DNA of 64,000 nucleotides from Pisaster brevispinus (taxonomy: Eukaryota; Echinodermata; Asteroidea; Forcipulatida; Asteriidae), in contig JAMKCF010000001.1 in assembly GCA_023634235.1 (NCBI GenBank), positions 9,116,758 through 9,180,757 on the forward strand, read 5' to 3'. Shown piece after piece: positions 11,106 through 22,400 of this stretch. The position numbers and the translations under genes were made by a program. Position 1 is the stretch's first letter. Each line of letters begins with the position of its first letter. Under the pieces are notes generated by a model that saw only the letters and a program-made list of their open reading frames with translations, was not told the DNA's origin and did not search any database.

Positions 11106-13262
11106 AGAATAATTACTAGATGTAAGTGATTGTAACTTACAATCACACAGCTGTTCCGTTCTGCTGAACTAAGAAATTCTATTTTGTAGCCGAAGATATG
11201 AGCTGATTCTGTATTTTGTGCATGTTTTAGGAGGTATCATTTGTTTAACTTTTAAACTTCCTGTTAAGCGTAAAGGTCAACACGAGGTCACAGTAACCCA
11301 AGTTCAATCTTCAATGCTCAATGAGTCTATAACTGAAAAGAAATTGAAAATCGGTTGTGTAGTTCTTAAGATATTGTTCCATTTCCGGTTGACCCTGAAG
11401 TAAAGGTCAACATGGGGTCATTATAAACCAAGTTCAATCTTCAAAGCTCAAAGAGTCTATAACTGAAAAGAAATTAAATTGGCTGTGTAGTTCGTGAGAT
11501 ATGGTCCCACTTCCGGTTGACCCGGAAGTAAAGGTAAACACGGGTCATAGTAACCCAAGGCTAATCTTCAATGCACAAAAGGTTTTTAACTGAATAAAAT
11601 TGAAAATCGGGTGCGTAGTACTTGAGATTTGGTCCACTTCCGGTTGACCCGGAAGCTCAGGTCAATATATGGGGTCATTGTAACACAAGGCTAACATTCA
11701 ATGCCAAGAAGTATATAATTGAAAAAAGTTTGAATATCAGATGTGCACTTCTTTAGATATGGTTCAACTTCCGGTTAAACAGGAAGTTTAGGTCAACTTA
11801 GGTCAAGATAACCCAGGGTTAACATTTATGCCCAATGAGTCTATAACTGAAAAAAGGTTAAAAATCAGGTGTATATTTTTTGAGATATGGTCCCACTTCC
11901 GTTTGACCCCGAAGTAAAGGGCAACATAAGGTCACGATTTCCCAAGGCTAATTTCCGTTGCCCATGGAGTCTAGAACTGAAAAAAAGTTTGAAAGTCGGT
12001 TGTGTAGTTCTTGAGATATGGTCCCACTTCCGGTTGACCCCGAAGTAAAGGTCAACCTGGGGCCGTATTTTCCCGAGGCTAATCTCTAATGCCAAGGAGT
12101 CTAGAACTTAAAAAAGTTTGAGAATCGGTTGTGTACTTCTTCAGATATGGTCCCACTTCCGGTTGACCCCGAAGTAAAGGTCAACATGGGGTCACAGTTT
12201 CCTAAGGCTTATCTCCAATGCCCAAGGAGTCTAGAACTGAAAAAAGTTTGAAAATTGGTTGTGTAGTTCTTGAGATATCGTCCCACTTCCGGTTGACCCC
12301 GAAGTAAAGGTCAACATGGGGTCACAGTTTCCCAAGGCTTATCTCCAATGCCCAAGGAGTCTATAACTGAAAAAAGTTTGAAAATCGGCCCTGTTCTTCT
12401 TGAGATATGGTGCTGCAAAGATTAACTAATTAAATATTCAAATAAAGATCTTAATTAATTTAGAGTTAAGCTTATGGTCTAAGCTTCAATTCGATATATG
12501 ATATAATTCTTTCATCTTTACGCTTTAGAATATTAGGCTTAAAGAAACACTGTGTACAAACGCTAAGGGATTTTAGGCGAAAACAGAATAATTCTGCATT
12601 CTCACGAAAACCCTAAACCTACGTAGGAGTTACATGGACATGTGATGATCATGTACAAATCGAATGGGCTGTGCACAAAGCAATTGGTCCTCTAACCGGT
12701 TAGGAACCGAATATCACGGAAATCTCCAACGCCTTGCTGTGATTGCGCAATCAAAATGGCTAGCCATGGTGTCCGATTTGTCACTTAATCGTTAATTATT
12801 GTGGAAAGATTGTTCTTTGATTAGTTTTAATGACCAGGAACATCCATTATTAAAAGCAATTAATTTTTCAAAACAGTTCATGTAATTTAAGAAACTAATT
12901 AGTGATGTTAATTGAAAATCTCGTTTTTGACTGTCAAAACATTTACACTTTTAGCGCCATGTGTTTTGTACACAGAATGAAAACGCGCCAACAAATGGCG
13001 TCATGATGACGTGACGGAGAATGGTAGGCCAGAATGCACATCTAAAATACAAGACAAGTCCATAACTTAAAAAAGTTTGAGGATCGGATGTATACTTCTT
13101 TAGATATGGTGCTAACAAGATTGACTAATTAAATATTCACACCGCTCTCACTTGAATAATTAATTAAGAATTTTTTTCCAATTACATCTAAAATTTAAGT
13201 CAGTGTATAAGGTTCAATATGGTAAATGATTTGTCTACTTTTGATAATTTTAAGAGGAACAT
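11106..13262 (+). mobile_element. Hairpin-ended non-autonomous repeat, copy B
   Basis: Begins with the same ACTAGATGT hairpin end as copy A (11116-11160). It continues with a 130-bp satellite (11.25-12.42 kb), the ACCTACGTAGGAGTTACATG/GAATGGGCTGTGCACAAAGC box (12617-12681), a GTTTTGTACACA/TGATGACGTGACGG box (12964-13017) and the GGATCGGATGTATACTTC box (13080-13097) followed by CTAATTAAATATTCAC. Head-to-tail with copy A. No coding capacity seen. Confidence 0.6.
11250..12420 (+). repeat. 130-bp satellite array (Y-type)
   Basis: About nine tandem units with a period of 129-130 bp. The anchor CACTTCCGGTTGACCC recurs near 12025, 12155 and 12285. Each unit contains CGAAGTAAAGGTCAACATGG, GAGTCTATAACTGAAAAAAG and GTAGTTCTTGAGATATGGTC. 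The last unit runs without a break into the GAGATATGGTG...CTAATTAAATATTCAA box of the element. Confidence 0.85.
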
Positions 13263-13264
13263 GT

Positions 13265-13625
13265 GGGGTGTCGTGGCCGAGCGGATAAGAGCATCGGACT
13301 CAAGTTCTGGTGGTTAAGTTATCGGTATGTGGGTTCGAATCCCGGTCGTGGCACTTGTGTCCTTAAGCAAGACACTTAACAATAATTGCTTCTCTCCACC
13401 CAGGGGTAAAAATGGGTACCTGTGAGGGCAGAGATGGTTTATGTGAATGATTAGCTTGGAGCGCGGTAAACTCGCAGCACCGGCTGTATACTCCCCAGGT
13501 AGCTGAGATGGTTTAAGGAATGAAATATATGGCCCAGTGACCAGGGGTAATAATGTCAGAAGCGCTTTGATACGCCCCTCGAGCTGTGATAAAGCACTAT
13601 ATAAGAATCGATTATTATTATTTAT
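13265..13625 (+). mobile_element. tRNA-Leu-derived SINE
   Basis: The head folds like a class II tRNA. Box A is GTGGCCGAGCGGATAAGAGC, the anticodon region is GGACTCAAGTTC (CAA, Leu), and box B is GGGTTCGAATCCCGG. The tRNA-unrelated body includes TGCTTCTCTCCACCCAGGGG, GGCCCAGTGACCAGGGG and AGCGCTTTGATACG. The 3' end is TATATAAGAATCG followed by (ATT)n. The same family occurs inverted at 39786-40139. It would be transcribed by RNA polymerase III and mobilised by a LINE. Confidence 0.85.
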
Positions 13626-14056
13626 AATTAACATATATGGCTTCTGAAATAGACACAGGTTAAGTCAATACGATTTTATGGAAAGAACGAATAATAAACT
13701 AGACATTAGGTGTTTGTGAACAAACACAAAGCTGTTCCGTTTTGTTGTGCTTTAAAATTCAATGATCCAGTCATTTAAAGTGAGCCTATGTTCAAGATTG
13801 ATTCCACTTCCGGTTCTTCCGGTTGACCCGGAATTTAAAGCACAACAAAACGGAACAGCTTCGGTTTGTTCACAAACACCTAATGTATAGTTTATTATTC
13901 GTTCTTTCCATAAAATCGTATTGACTTAACCTGTGTCTATTTCAGAAGCCATATGTTAATAATAAATAATAATAATCGATTCTTATATAGCGCTTTATCA
14001 CAGCCCGAGGGGCGTATCAAAGCGCTTCTGACATTATTACCCCTGGTCACTGGGCC
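13531..14056. repeat. 226-bp-arm inverted repeat
   Basis: Left arm 13531-13756 and right arm 13834-14056 are reverse complements with only a few differences. A spacer of about 77 bp separates them. Each arm carries the 3' end of the SINE joined to a hairpin-type element end (GTGTTTG/CAAACAC, then AGCTGTTCCG). The right arm lacks the SINE head, so the palindrome formed after the SINE inserted. Confidence 0.9.
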
Positions 14057-14102
14057 ACCTGTATATACTGATGAGCGTAATGTGAGGCTGACTCTTTCTA
14101 GA

Positions 14103-14657
14103 TAGCTTTACAATAAATTGATGATTGCTGACAACAGATTCGCAAAGAGTACACAATACATATTTTATGCTCAATATCTGTCGGAAATTAAGCAAGTGAT
14201 TTCCAGTGTTTCTATTGCAATTCGAAAAGGTACAGGCAAGACAAGGGATGGTGTGAATGTCACAGCTAGTATGCTTAATGACAAGGACAAGTTGAAAAAT
14301 GTGTTAAAATCTGATAGTGGATATAAGTTTTTGAAGTCAATTAGATGTACACCCCCATACTGGCAATCAACTCAGAAAAATGTATTAGCGATGATTAGAC
14401 AACTGTGTATTCCCACGTGGTTTTGTTCATTTTCTGCAGCTGATATGAGATGGCCTGAACTTATGAATACAATTAAACAACAAGGTGATTCTAGAAGAGT
14501 AGATGATCTGGACTGGAATGAGAAATGTACAATACTGAGGAGTAATCCTGTAACTGTGGCTAGAATGTTTGACAAGCGATTCCAAACATTTTTGAAAGAT
14601 GTGATAATGTCAAAAGCAGCACCTATTGGAAAAGTGAAACGCTACTTTTATAGAGTT
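14103..14657 (+). pseudogene. Helitron-type Rep N-terminal domain, truncated
   Basis: An open frame with the conserved core of the Helitron_like_N domain: [68 protein letters not shown] and [12 protein letters not shown]. In the full family this leads into the RGxPHxH metal-binding motif and then the catalytic tyrosines of a rolling-circle endonuclease. Here the frame is cut right after FYRVD, where LINE sequence begins at about 14658. The HUH motif, the Tyr motif and the helicase are absent downstream. The fragment therefore cannot nick DNA. Its 5' side starts just after the palindrome at 13531-14056. Confidence 0.8.
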
Positions 14658-14693
14658 GACGTGGCAAGCGTGGAGGCGTTAAACAAAGGGTAA

Positions 14694-15480
14694 GACAGAC
14701 CCCCTCTTCCATGTCTAACTCTTGGAAACGTTTGTTCCATAAACAATAAAATGGATGAAATTTGTGCTCACACAAGATGCAACAATGACTTTAGAAACTC
14801 CAGTGTGTTATGCTTTACCGAAACATGGTTGCAGTCAATCATTCCTAATTACATTGTTGATATTGATGGTTTCAACTTAATCCAACTGGATCGCTCATAT
14901 GAAAACACTAATAAAAGATGCGGTGGTGGAGTCTGCATGTATGTTAATAATCAATGGTGCAGTAATTTCAAAGTAAGGACAACAGTTTGCAACTCAAACA
15001 TTGAACTACTTTGTGTGTCCTTCAGACCATATTATCTCCCAAGGGAATTCAATCAAGTTCACATCTTCCTTGTGTATTTTGCGCCAGATGCTGATGCAAA
15101 CGAGGCAGCAGGTGTGATATATGACATAGTTCAACGGATGGAGGACTCTTCGCCAGACTCACAAAATTCATTCTTGGTGACTTCAACCATTGCAACCTCA
15201 GCGGAACTATCCCCATTACTTTCAATATGTGGACGAGGCTACGAGGGGAAACAACATACTCGACCGCTGCTATGGTTCAGTGAAGGATGCCTACAAGTGA
15301 ATCATTAGACCAGGTAGTGGCCGGTCTGACCATAACATTGTCCATCTTTTGCCTAAATATAAACAAAAACTAAAAATGGAAAAACCTCGGGAAAAAGTCA
15401 TCAGAATATGGAACAAGAAATCAATTGAAAAACTGCAAACATGTTTTGAAATCACCGATTGGGTAAATACTTCTGAATGG
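14694..15480 (+). pseudogene. LINE endonuclease domain, broken
   Basis: The frame opens before the ATG at 14751 (TLGNVCSINNKMDEICAHTR). It carries VLCFTETWLQ (catalytic Glu), RCGGGVCMYVNNQWC and FRPYYLPREF. A frame change near 15170 obscures the expected D-x-N block. NILDRCYG, then the GRSDHNIVHLLP catalytic block, appear at about 15250-15350 in other frames, with stops between. The AP-endonuclease would nick target DNA to prime reverse transcription. Confidence 0.8.
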
Positions 15481-15824
15481 ATCGGAAAACATCGATGAGG
15501 CGACGGACATAATCAACGAATATGTAAATTTCTGTCAAGATCTACATATTCCAGTAAAGACGATTAAAATATATCCTAACAATAAGCCCTGGCTCTCAAA
15601 TGAACTAAAAGCTATCCTCGCTGAGAAGAAACAAGCTTTTCAAATGAAAGAACTTAAATCAAAACTGTCATCAACAATTAAGAAAGCCAAACAAAACTAC
15701 AAGGACAAAATGGAAAGCTGCTTTATAACAAATAATCCACGAGAGGCCTGGCAGGGCCTACAAAACATAACTGGTTTTTCTAAAAAGAAAAAAATATGAC
15801 CCATTTGCAAACTTAGAAAACCCT

Positions 15825-17245
15825 TTGTCTACAGCAAACGAACTGAATACATTCTACAGTCGCTTCGACACTCAAAGCTTCAGTGATCAGACGTCATCAC
15901 AATGCTGGGTTTTATCCACTGATATGGAAAGCCAGCGTATTGTCATCGAAGTCAGAGAAGTCGAAAAACTTTTCAACAACCTAAATCCCCGTAAAGCAGC
16001 TGGTCCGGATAAAATCTCTGGAAGGGTACTTAAACTATGTGCCAAACAACTCGCAGTTCCCTACTCTGTTATTTTCCAGCAGTCAACAGACTCCCACTTA
16101 ATTCCATTTTGTTGGAAATCTGCTACTGTTGTTCCAGTACCAAAGCGAGCTCGACCATCTGAGTTAAACGATTATCGACCAATTGCATTAACGTCACTGA
16201 CAATGAAGTGTATAGAGAGAATCATCATGCGATTTCTTCTACAGCCGCTACTCAACCACAATGATAAATTCCAATTCGCCTACCAACCGAACAAATCTGT
16301 AGATGATGCAGTTCTTTGTCTGGTCAATGCTATCCAGAAACATGTCGATAAGGCTGGCTGTTATGCTCGGGCAACGTTTATTGACTTTTCATCCGCATTC
16401 AATTCTATCCAACCTTGTCGACTACTAGAAAGGCTACAAAACCTGAATGTCAACCCATCTCTCAGCGTGTAGTGGTCAATAACACTTTATCTGTGTTCTT
16501 TCACCATTGCTTTTTTATTCTGTATACGAATGATTACATCAATAACTCTAACAATGTCAGTATTTTTAAATATGCTGATGATACTGTGATTGTTGGTTTT
16601 CTCAAAGATAGTGAACTGAATTATAGAAATACCATTCATAACTTTGTTACATGGTGTAGCGACAATTTTCTGAAGTTAAACACCAAGAAGACATAAGAGA
16701 TGATCTTTGACTTCAGAAAGTCCAAACCTCATTTAAATTGTATTGCAATTAACAACGATGATTTTGATATTGTCCATTCCTACAAGTATTTAGGAACAAC
16801 CATTGATAGTACCCTATCATGGTTTGACCATTGTAAATCTCTTGTTGCCAAAGGACAACAGCGTCTATACTTTCTTAGGCAACTGAAATCATTCAGGGTC
16901 GATAAAACTATGAGGCTTTTTTATACTTCAGTCATCGAGAGTGTCATCTTGTACAGCTGTTGTGTATGGTTTAGTAGTGCAAGAAAAGGGGATTTAGTGA
17001 AGATTCAGAGAGTTGCTAAGCGGGCGGGTAAGATGTTTGGTAGAGAACAGGACATAAGTGCAATCTGTCATGAACGTATCTTAACTAAGGCCAAGTCAAT
17101 TTTAACTAATAACACACATCCATTACATGAATGTTATGAGGAAATGAGGTCTGGTAGGAGGCTGAGAAGTCTAAAATGCAGAACCAGTAGATATTTAAAC
17201 TCTTTTTTACCGCACTCTATTCGTATTTTTAATGACAGTCAGTAA
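15825..17245 (+). pseudogene. LINE reverse transcriptase, broken
   Basis: RT blocks in order: NPRKAAGPDKISGRVLKLC, SATVVPVPKRARPSELNDYR, FIDFSSAFNSIQPCRLLERL, a damaged SPQGC region near 16490, then FKYADDTVIVGF with the catalytic Asp pair at about 16568-16590. After a stop at 16694-16696 the thumb and C-terminal part are open from 16700 to 17245 (HSYKYLGTTID, AKGQQRLYFLRQLKSFRVDK). At least three frame breaks. It closely resembles the second copy at 26.4-27.9 kb in motif order and linker sequence. Confidence 0.85.
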
Positions 17246-17528
17246 ATTCTATGGCAACAAAGTATACAAGCCGTAGGAAAAGGAGAGGGGTGGGGGGGGG
17301 GGGGGGGCATAGACCAGTTTTTAAAATCTCTAGTGTTAGGGTTTGCTGGACAAACCCATTCCTTAATCTGTGTTTTTATTGAGTTTTATATTTGTATGCC
17401 CTCATGTGGATGGATTTTATTTAATTGAGTGTTAGTTTGTTATTTGTAGTTTTAATTCTTTGTACACTATGAGCATGTTCGACAATGTAAATTTCCATTT
17501 TATGGACAATAAATAATGAATTGAATGA

Positions 17529-17947
17529 AAGTACTCTGGGATAAGTGTCCATACAACTCATTGCCAGTATTTAACACAAAATCCATATCATCACCAGACC
17601 ACATATTCAAGTCCTTCACATAACTATACATAATAGCACAAAAACTGTTCGGTATGCATTGTTTCCCACTGTTAGCCTGGTATCTATGATCACCTTGATG
17701 GAACTTACCCTGTACAACAAAACTCTGATTTCCTGATGTTATTACATCTACATGTACATGTCTTTTCTTTTGATTTAGTATTTGATTTAGTATTCTTTTG
17801 TTGCTTCTGTTGATCATCATTTTTACTTTTGATTTCTTTGCTCATCACACGTCTTTTCTCGTTTGTTTTTGCCGCACTCACATCTGGATTTTTTCCAGAG
17901 AGCTTATGTTTTCTTATTTCGCATGAAATATCCTCCACTTTGTTCAC
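17529..17947 (-). pseudogene. Putative C76/OTU-like cysteine protease fragment
   Basis: The minus-strand frame from 17820 reads FVVQGKFHQGDHRYQANSGK, then QCIPNSFCAIMYSYV and MWSGDDMDFVLNTGNELYG. This layout (GxFHQGD, a QCxxN segment with the likely nucleophile Cys, then W...DLD-x-VL..G..LY) matches the herpes-tegument-like peptidase C76 fold. I recall that fold N-terminal to PIF1-type helicases and Helitron-like proteins in animals. The domain is cut after GHLSQST by the 3' end of the LINE. A Lys/Asn-rich linker in another frame (17705-17947) lies upstream. The exact family is inference. Confidence 0.45.
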
Positions 17948-18000
17948 ACTCTTTCTTCATTTTCATTCGTGATAACCTTGCATTGTCCTGTTCTTTTTCT

Positions 18001-18621
18001 TTACACAAAAAAATCACTTACATGTCTTCTTTCTTTGTCTTGAGAGCATTTCACATCAACCAGTTCATTGGAGCAATGTTCCTCAACACTGTATAAATTC
18101 ATATCAAACCCATTCAGACCTGCAGAAATGCAAAAATCACATAACAGATTCACACAGTAGTTTAAATATCCACATTTGCAACACATCCATGAGACACTTT
18201 TATCAATCAAAAGACCCTTCATGCTCAATAGCTTAGTACAACTTAAATGAAAACAAACATTACATTTCTCACATTGTATTGCACTTTCAATATCTAAATC
18301 ATATACATGTTCATCATCTTCACAAATCCAACACTTATCATAGGCATTCTTGTGAGTCAATCCGTTAAGTGTATTACACTGAGTATGTTTCTTGGTACAT
18401 GTACGTTCCACTTTGCATCCTGCAGTAGTTACCTGTTTGGTCTTAAACCGCTTCTTCAAATATCTGTTAATATTCCCATTCTCACATTGCACTTTCTCAA
18501 ACAAATTATCCTTTCTGATCAGACAACCCAAATTCTTCACAACTGTAGAAAGTGTCCTTTTGGTATGATGAAAGATACTCTTTTGTGTATTGTCATGGAT
18601 CTTCTTGTCTTTCTTGGACAT
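18001..18621 (-). pseudogene. PHD-like zinc-finger ORF
   Basis: A 206-codon open frame. Residues about 95-165 contain CWIC, QCEKC, CFHLSC, WMCCKCG and a further C-x2-C (LLCDFCI). The Cys/His spacing is like a PHD or RING-type finger with an aromatic residue two before the seventh ligand. The first 90 residues are basic. It lies directly upstream of the protease-like fragment in the same direction and probably belonged to the same protein; the frames differ (one shift between 18000 and 17947). The upstream frame (18537-19145) overlaps its start. LINE ORF1 proteins can also carry PHD fingers, but no matching LINE is seen on this strand. Confidence 0.45.
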
Positions 18622-19495
18622 TCTATCACTTTACCATTCTTTTTATGATTAAAGTTCAATCTACTCTTTCCCTTCTTTGTGATATGTTTAGTTTGGGCTC
18701 TTGCAGTTTGACAAGTTAACCTATCAATTATCACATCATCTTCCGATACATTTAGCCCGTCCTGCTTTGTACAGCAATCACACTTTGCTTTAATGGTCTT
18801 AAGCATTCCAATTTTTCTCACAGATTTCTTGGGCATGATAGTTGTTCTTTTACTCTTGCCACAATAATACAATGTCAATACCTTTTTGTGTCTAGATAAT
18901 CTGTCTTTCCTCTTTTTCTTGCTACATTTCACATCAATTTTCTTCATACTTACAGAGACGGCTTGGCAATTTGAATCTATGACATTGCACATCATTATCA
19001 TTTCATTTCTACACACAGTTACTTCATTCAAGATGTCATTCAGTTCTGTCCACTTCATATCAATTGACCTCAACACTTCCTCTGTTCTTTCCTCCATATT
19101 ACAATGACACTTTACATCATTGATCTTCAAATTACTGGCCTTCAATGCACTTCATTTAGAAATGCTGAATCTCTGGTAGTTCTTTCATCAGGTATAGCAT
19201 CAATACCAGCAATACAGTCTTCGTCAACATCATGTACATGCTTCATGCTCCTCACTTTCATTAGCTTTACACTTATGTTCATTCTTTGTACTTTGGAATT
19301 CATACTTTCTACGCATGCTCCCGAAAGAGGCATTTTCATTACTCCCGACGGAGGCATTTTCATTACTCCTGAAGGAGGCATTTTCATTACTCCCGAATGA
19401 GGCATTACTCCTGAAGGAGGCATTACTCCTGAAGGAGGCATAAGTTGCTCGCCTAAAGAAAACATTGCATACAGAAAAATTAATAGTACCATCAC
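18537..19495 (-). pseudogene. Basic, Cys-rich N-terminal region with MPPSGV repeats
   Basis: Two overlapping minus-strand frames: 19142-19495 (117 codons) and 18537-19145 (202 codons). The first holds six MPPSGV-type repeats. The second is Lys/Cys-rich with recurring DVKC motifs (NDVKCH, IDVKCSKK; VDVKCSQ also occurs in the PHD ORF), which links the pieces. Together with 17529-18621 they look like the broken N-terminal part of one large protein. No function can be assigned. Confidence 0.35.
19325..19440. repeat. 24/18-bp minisatellite inside the ORF
   Basis: GGCATTTTCATTACTCC-type units of 24 bp (three copies) pass into 18-bp units GGCATTACTCCTGAAGGA. Both lengths are multiples of three, so the minus-strand frame stays open and encodes the MPPSGV repeats. 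Confidence 0.8.
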
Positions 19496-22400
19496 ATATT
19501 AATTAAGAAACACTGCAGTACCTTCCTCAGCTCATAAAAAGGATTTTCGCACCAGCACCCACTATACAAACATTGGATACATTCAGTGCATTGTCGCAGG
19601 ATAGATTCACAAGAAAAAATCTCAACTATTCAACTTCTCAAGGCGAATGGAAAAGCCAGATTACACCAAGTGACTACATTCTGCGAAAATGCTAAACGAA
19701 ATGCATTAAATATTTATTATAACTAACACACAGATCTTTGTCATTTGAAAATGTTCACATTAAACACAATAGACACATATACTCTCCACCCCACCCTCTG
19801 AAAATTATCAAAAATATTTGCTCTCTAACCATTATGAATAGTTATGACATCCTTTACAATTTTATCATCTTAATTTGCAGATGCACACAAAACATTCCAA
19901 TGTACACTCATTTAAATTAATTTACAGATTATTATTAAGATTTTAATTGAACCACCATCATTTAATACTTCTTCAAAGTATTTATTTCACAAATTCTTTA
20001 TACTGCATTTCTATGAAATTATACTTAACACTTTCAATAATTGTTAACACAAATATTTAATAAATAATGTAAGTTGTATTCTAATAAAAAGTACCCCGAA
20101 TCACTTCACCACCTCAGTTAGTATTGTCAGATAACAAAATGCCAGTTTGGCACAGCGACTTTTTTTTTACAGAAAATAACATTAAATCTAAATAAGTTGA
20201 AATGAAATTTCCATGAATAAAGTTAACACCAACAAGACAGTGGTATAAGTTAGTTAGTTTTAGCACTAACAGTACACCTCGAGTAGTGGAGTAAATCCTT
20301 GACAGTCAGAAAAAAAGCCAGTTCTTGAAAGAAACTGTAAAATATGTGTAAATAAAAAAGTCTATTAAATAGACGTTAAATTTGCATATAAGGAGATAAA
20401 ATAAAGAATGTTATTTGGTTTTACCCAAACACCGATGTGTGTACTAACATTAGTACAAAGCACTATACTTACTAATGAAGTTATTGGTGCAGTTACAAAA
20501 ATGGTAGTGAGTGCACTACTCCTAGAACTATGGCTATGCGGTTTGCTCCGCTATCGTATCCAGTTATATAAGTGCACTAGAATCGTAAATTTCCAGCAAA
20601 ACCACACAATATCTAATGAGCAATGACAATAACCATACTAAAGATAGTTCGTTCCCTGCCCATATGAAAGCAAATTAAACAAATCCGATATTTTACAGGT
20701 AAATAACAATTTCAATACCAGAGAGATTCTCACCACATGTTATTTCATTACTCACCACAAGAGATATATTTAGACTGGCCCCCACCCATATCATCATCGG
20801 TACGGCGGACAAGTAATAAACACCATAGGATTTCATTTTTAACCATGAGCTGCACTCCTCGCCAGAGTGAGGGCGCTCGTCATTCCCAGATGCCCGATTC
20901 GAAGTTTATGATTACGAAATGTTTACACAAATATTTACACAAACATGATCCCATTATTGACATTTCTTTCCTGTTCAAACAAAAACAAATTGTTCAACGT
21001 CATCAACTTACAAAAAAAACAATCGTAATTTTTAAACCCTGAAATGAGGCACATTGTCAGCACATTCTGACATTATTTACTATTTTCATTGTCTAAACCA
21101 CAACGTACACAACGTACGGTTATAGCTCATGCCAAAACAGCCTAGGCTGGACCATGCCACATCCTAGAGGGGGTCAATCAACATGGGATAACAATTTCGT
21201 TAGATGGGTCAGGACGATACTCTGCCCAGCATCTTTTGAATCTACAATTGCACTTGTGCATCATGGAGAAGTGGAGTCGCTCTTTTTATTTGTACAAACA
21301 ACTCAATTTCGGCGTTAATTTCCTTCCGATCAAACTGCAATAGTGAACAAATATTGTTTCAGGTCTACAGCATGTTGCAGAATTTCGAGGTTTTCTGTAT
21401 AGGTCCAAATGGTATTTTGGAGTTTTATCCAGTCAAATAAAATAATTCAGAATTTACACAAATGTTGAGTTTACAATTACTTTATTATAGAGTTGAAAAC
21501 AACTAGTAGTGTGGCATATTATTTTTAAGATCAAGCTAAGAGAAATGTGTCAAGTTCGGTGGTTAGAAATAAAGTGATTAAGAAAACTAATGAACATTGG
21601 TTTCGTAGGGGTTACTATCCAATTTAAAAGCAATCAAAAACTAGAAACAAGAAGAATGTTAATGGGCTTTTTACACTAATTGAAGAAATGTGGTCGGAAG
21701 TAGAAGGTAATAAAAGTCAACCTTGGTACAGTGAGAATCAATTAGGAGATTGCCAAAGGGTCAAATCTTGAACTTGAATGATGAATCATGGACTGTTGCT
21801 GGGGAAATGTACAAGGGATTTAAAGTTAACAAACTGTATTTATAATTATGTGGAAGAAAACGCTACAGTATCTTTCAAAATGTAGGTTTGATGACGTCAA
21901 CGTATATAAGAGCGCCCCATAGCAACATGTTTTAAAATGGCAAAACATTTAACTTTGTAATTTTTAAAATCACATTGGCAAATGTAACTGAAATCACAGC
22001 GGCGCGGCACAGCATGCAAACGAATGCACCCCACCCCTCCTTTTTTGCACTTCCTAATCTACCGAAAGCCGTACGACCGTTTCCGAAGTAACAACGCGCT
22101 CCCACAACCTTGCCCGGGCAAACGTACAAAGCAGCCCGCTCGGACTTCTTCTTCCTCGTCAAGCTGCTGGAGATTTAAGTAGCACGAGTCTATCACACCG
22201 TCTTAACTTGTCACCATGCATGCGCGCGCCACTTACATGCTTACTGTGTATACTCTAATTCATGAGAGGTTGGCGACACTGACTGCACTCTATAGCCGGC
22301 CTATCGACACACACTGCCTGCATGCTACACACGATGTACATGTGCGCGTCTAAAAAGTCAATACTCAATGTCATCAAGTTCGACCATGGTGTGACTGCTC

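Larger units (their letters stand above)
14658..17528 (+). mobile_element. CR1/Rex1-like LINE, copy 1
   Basis: A 5'-truncated non-LTR retrotransposon with an AP-type endonuclease, reverse transcriptase and C-terminal region on the plus strand. Sequence homologous to the GKRGG segment of the second copy (about 25180) starts near 14658, directly after the Helitron Rep fragment. The 3' end is GGACAATAAATAATGAATTG at about 17502-17521 and joins the minus-strand ORF remnant. A 20-bp G-run lies at about 17289-17307 in the 3' UTR. No poly-A tail is seen; a short ATTGAATGAA tail is consistent with CR1-group elements. Confidence 0.85.

Noticed and set aside
13265..13350. A true tRNA-Leu gene
   Set aside because: The tRNA-like head is followed by a conserved 270-bp body and an (ATT)n tail, and a second full copy exists; it is a SINE.
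18001..18621. LINE ORF1 with PHD finger
   Set aside because: Some CR1/L2 ORF1 proteins have such fingers, but no endonuclease or RT follows on this strand; the next domain is protease-like.
21932..22162. Minus-strand ORF in the GC-rich patch, starting MTRKKKSERAALYVCPGKVV
   Set aside because: Looks protein-like at first, but has no recognisable domain, splice context or second copy; kept only as a note on a possible promoter patch.
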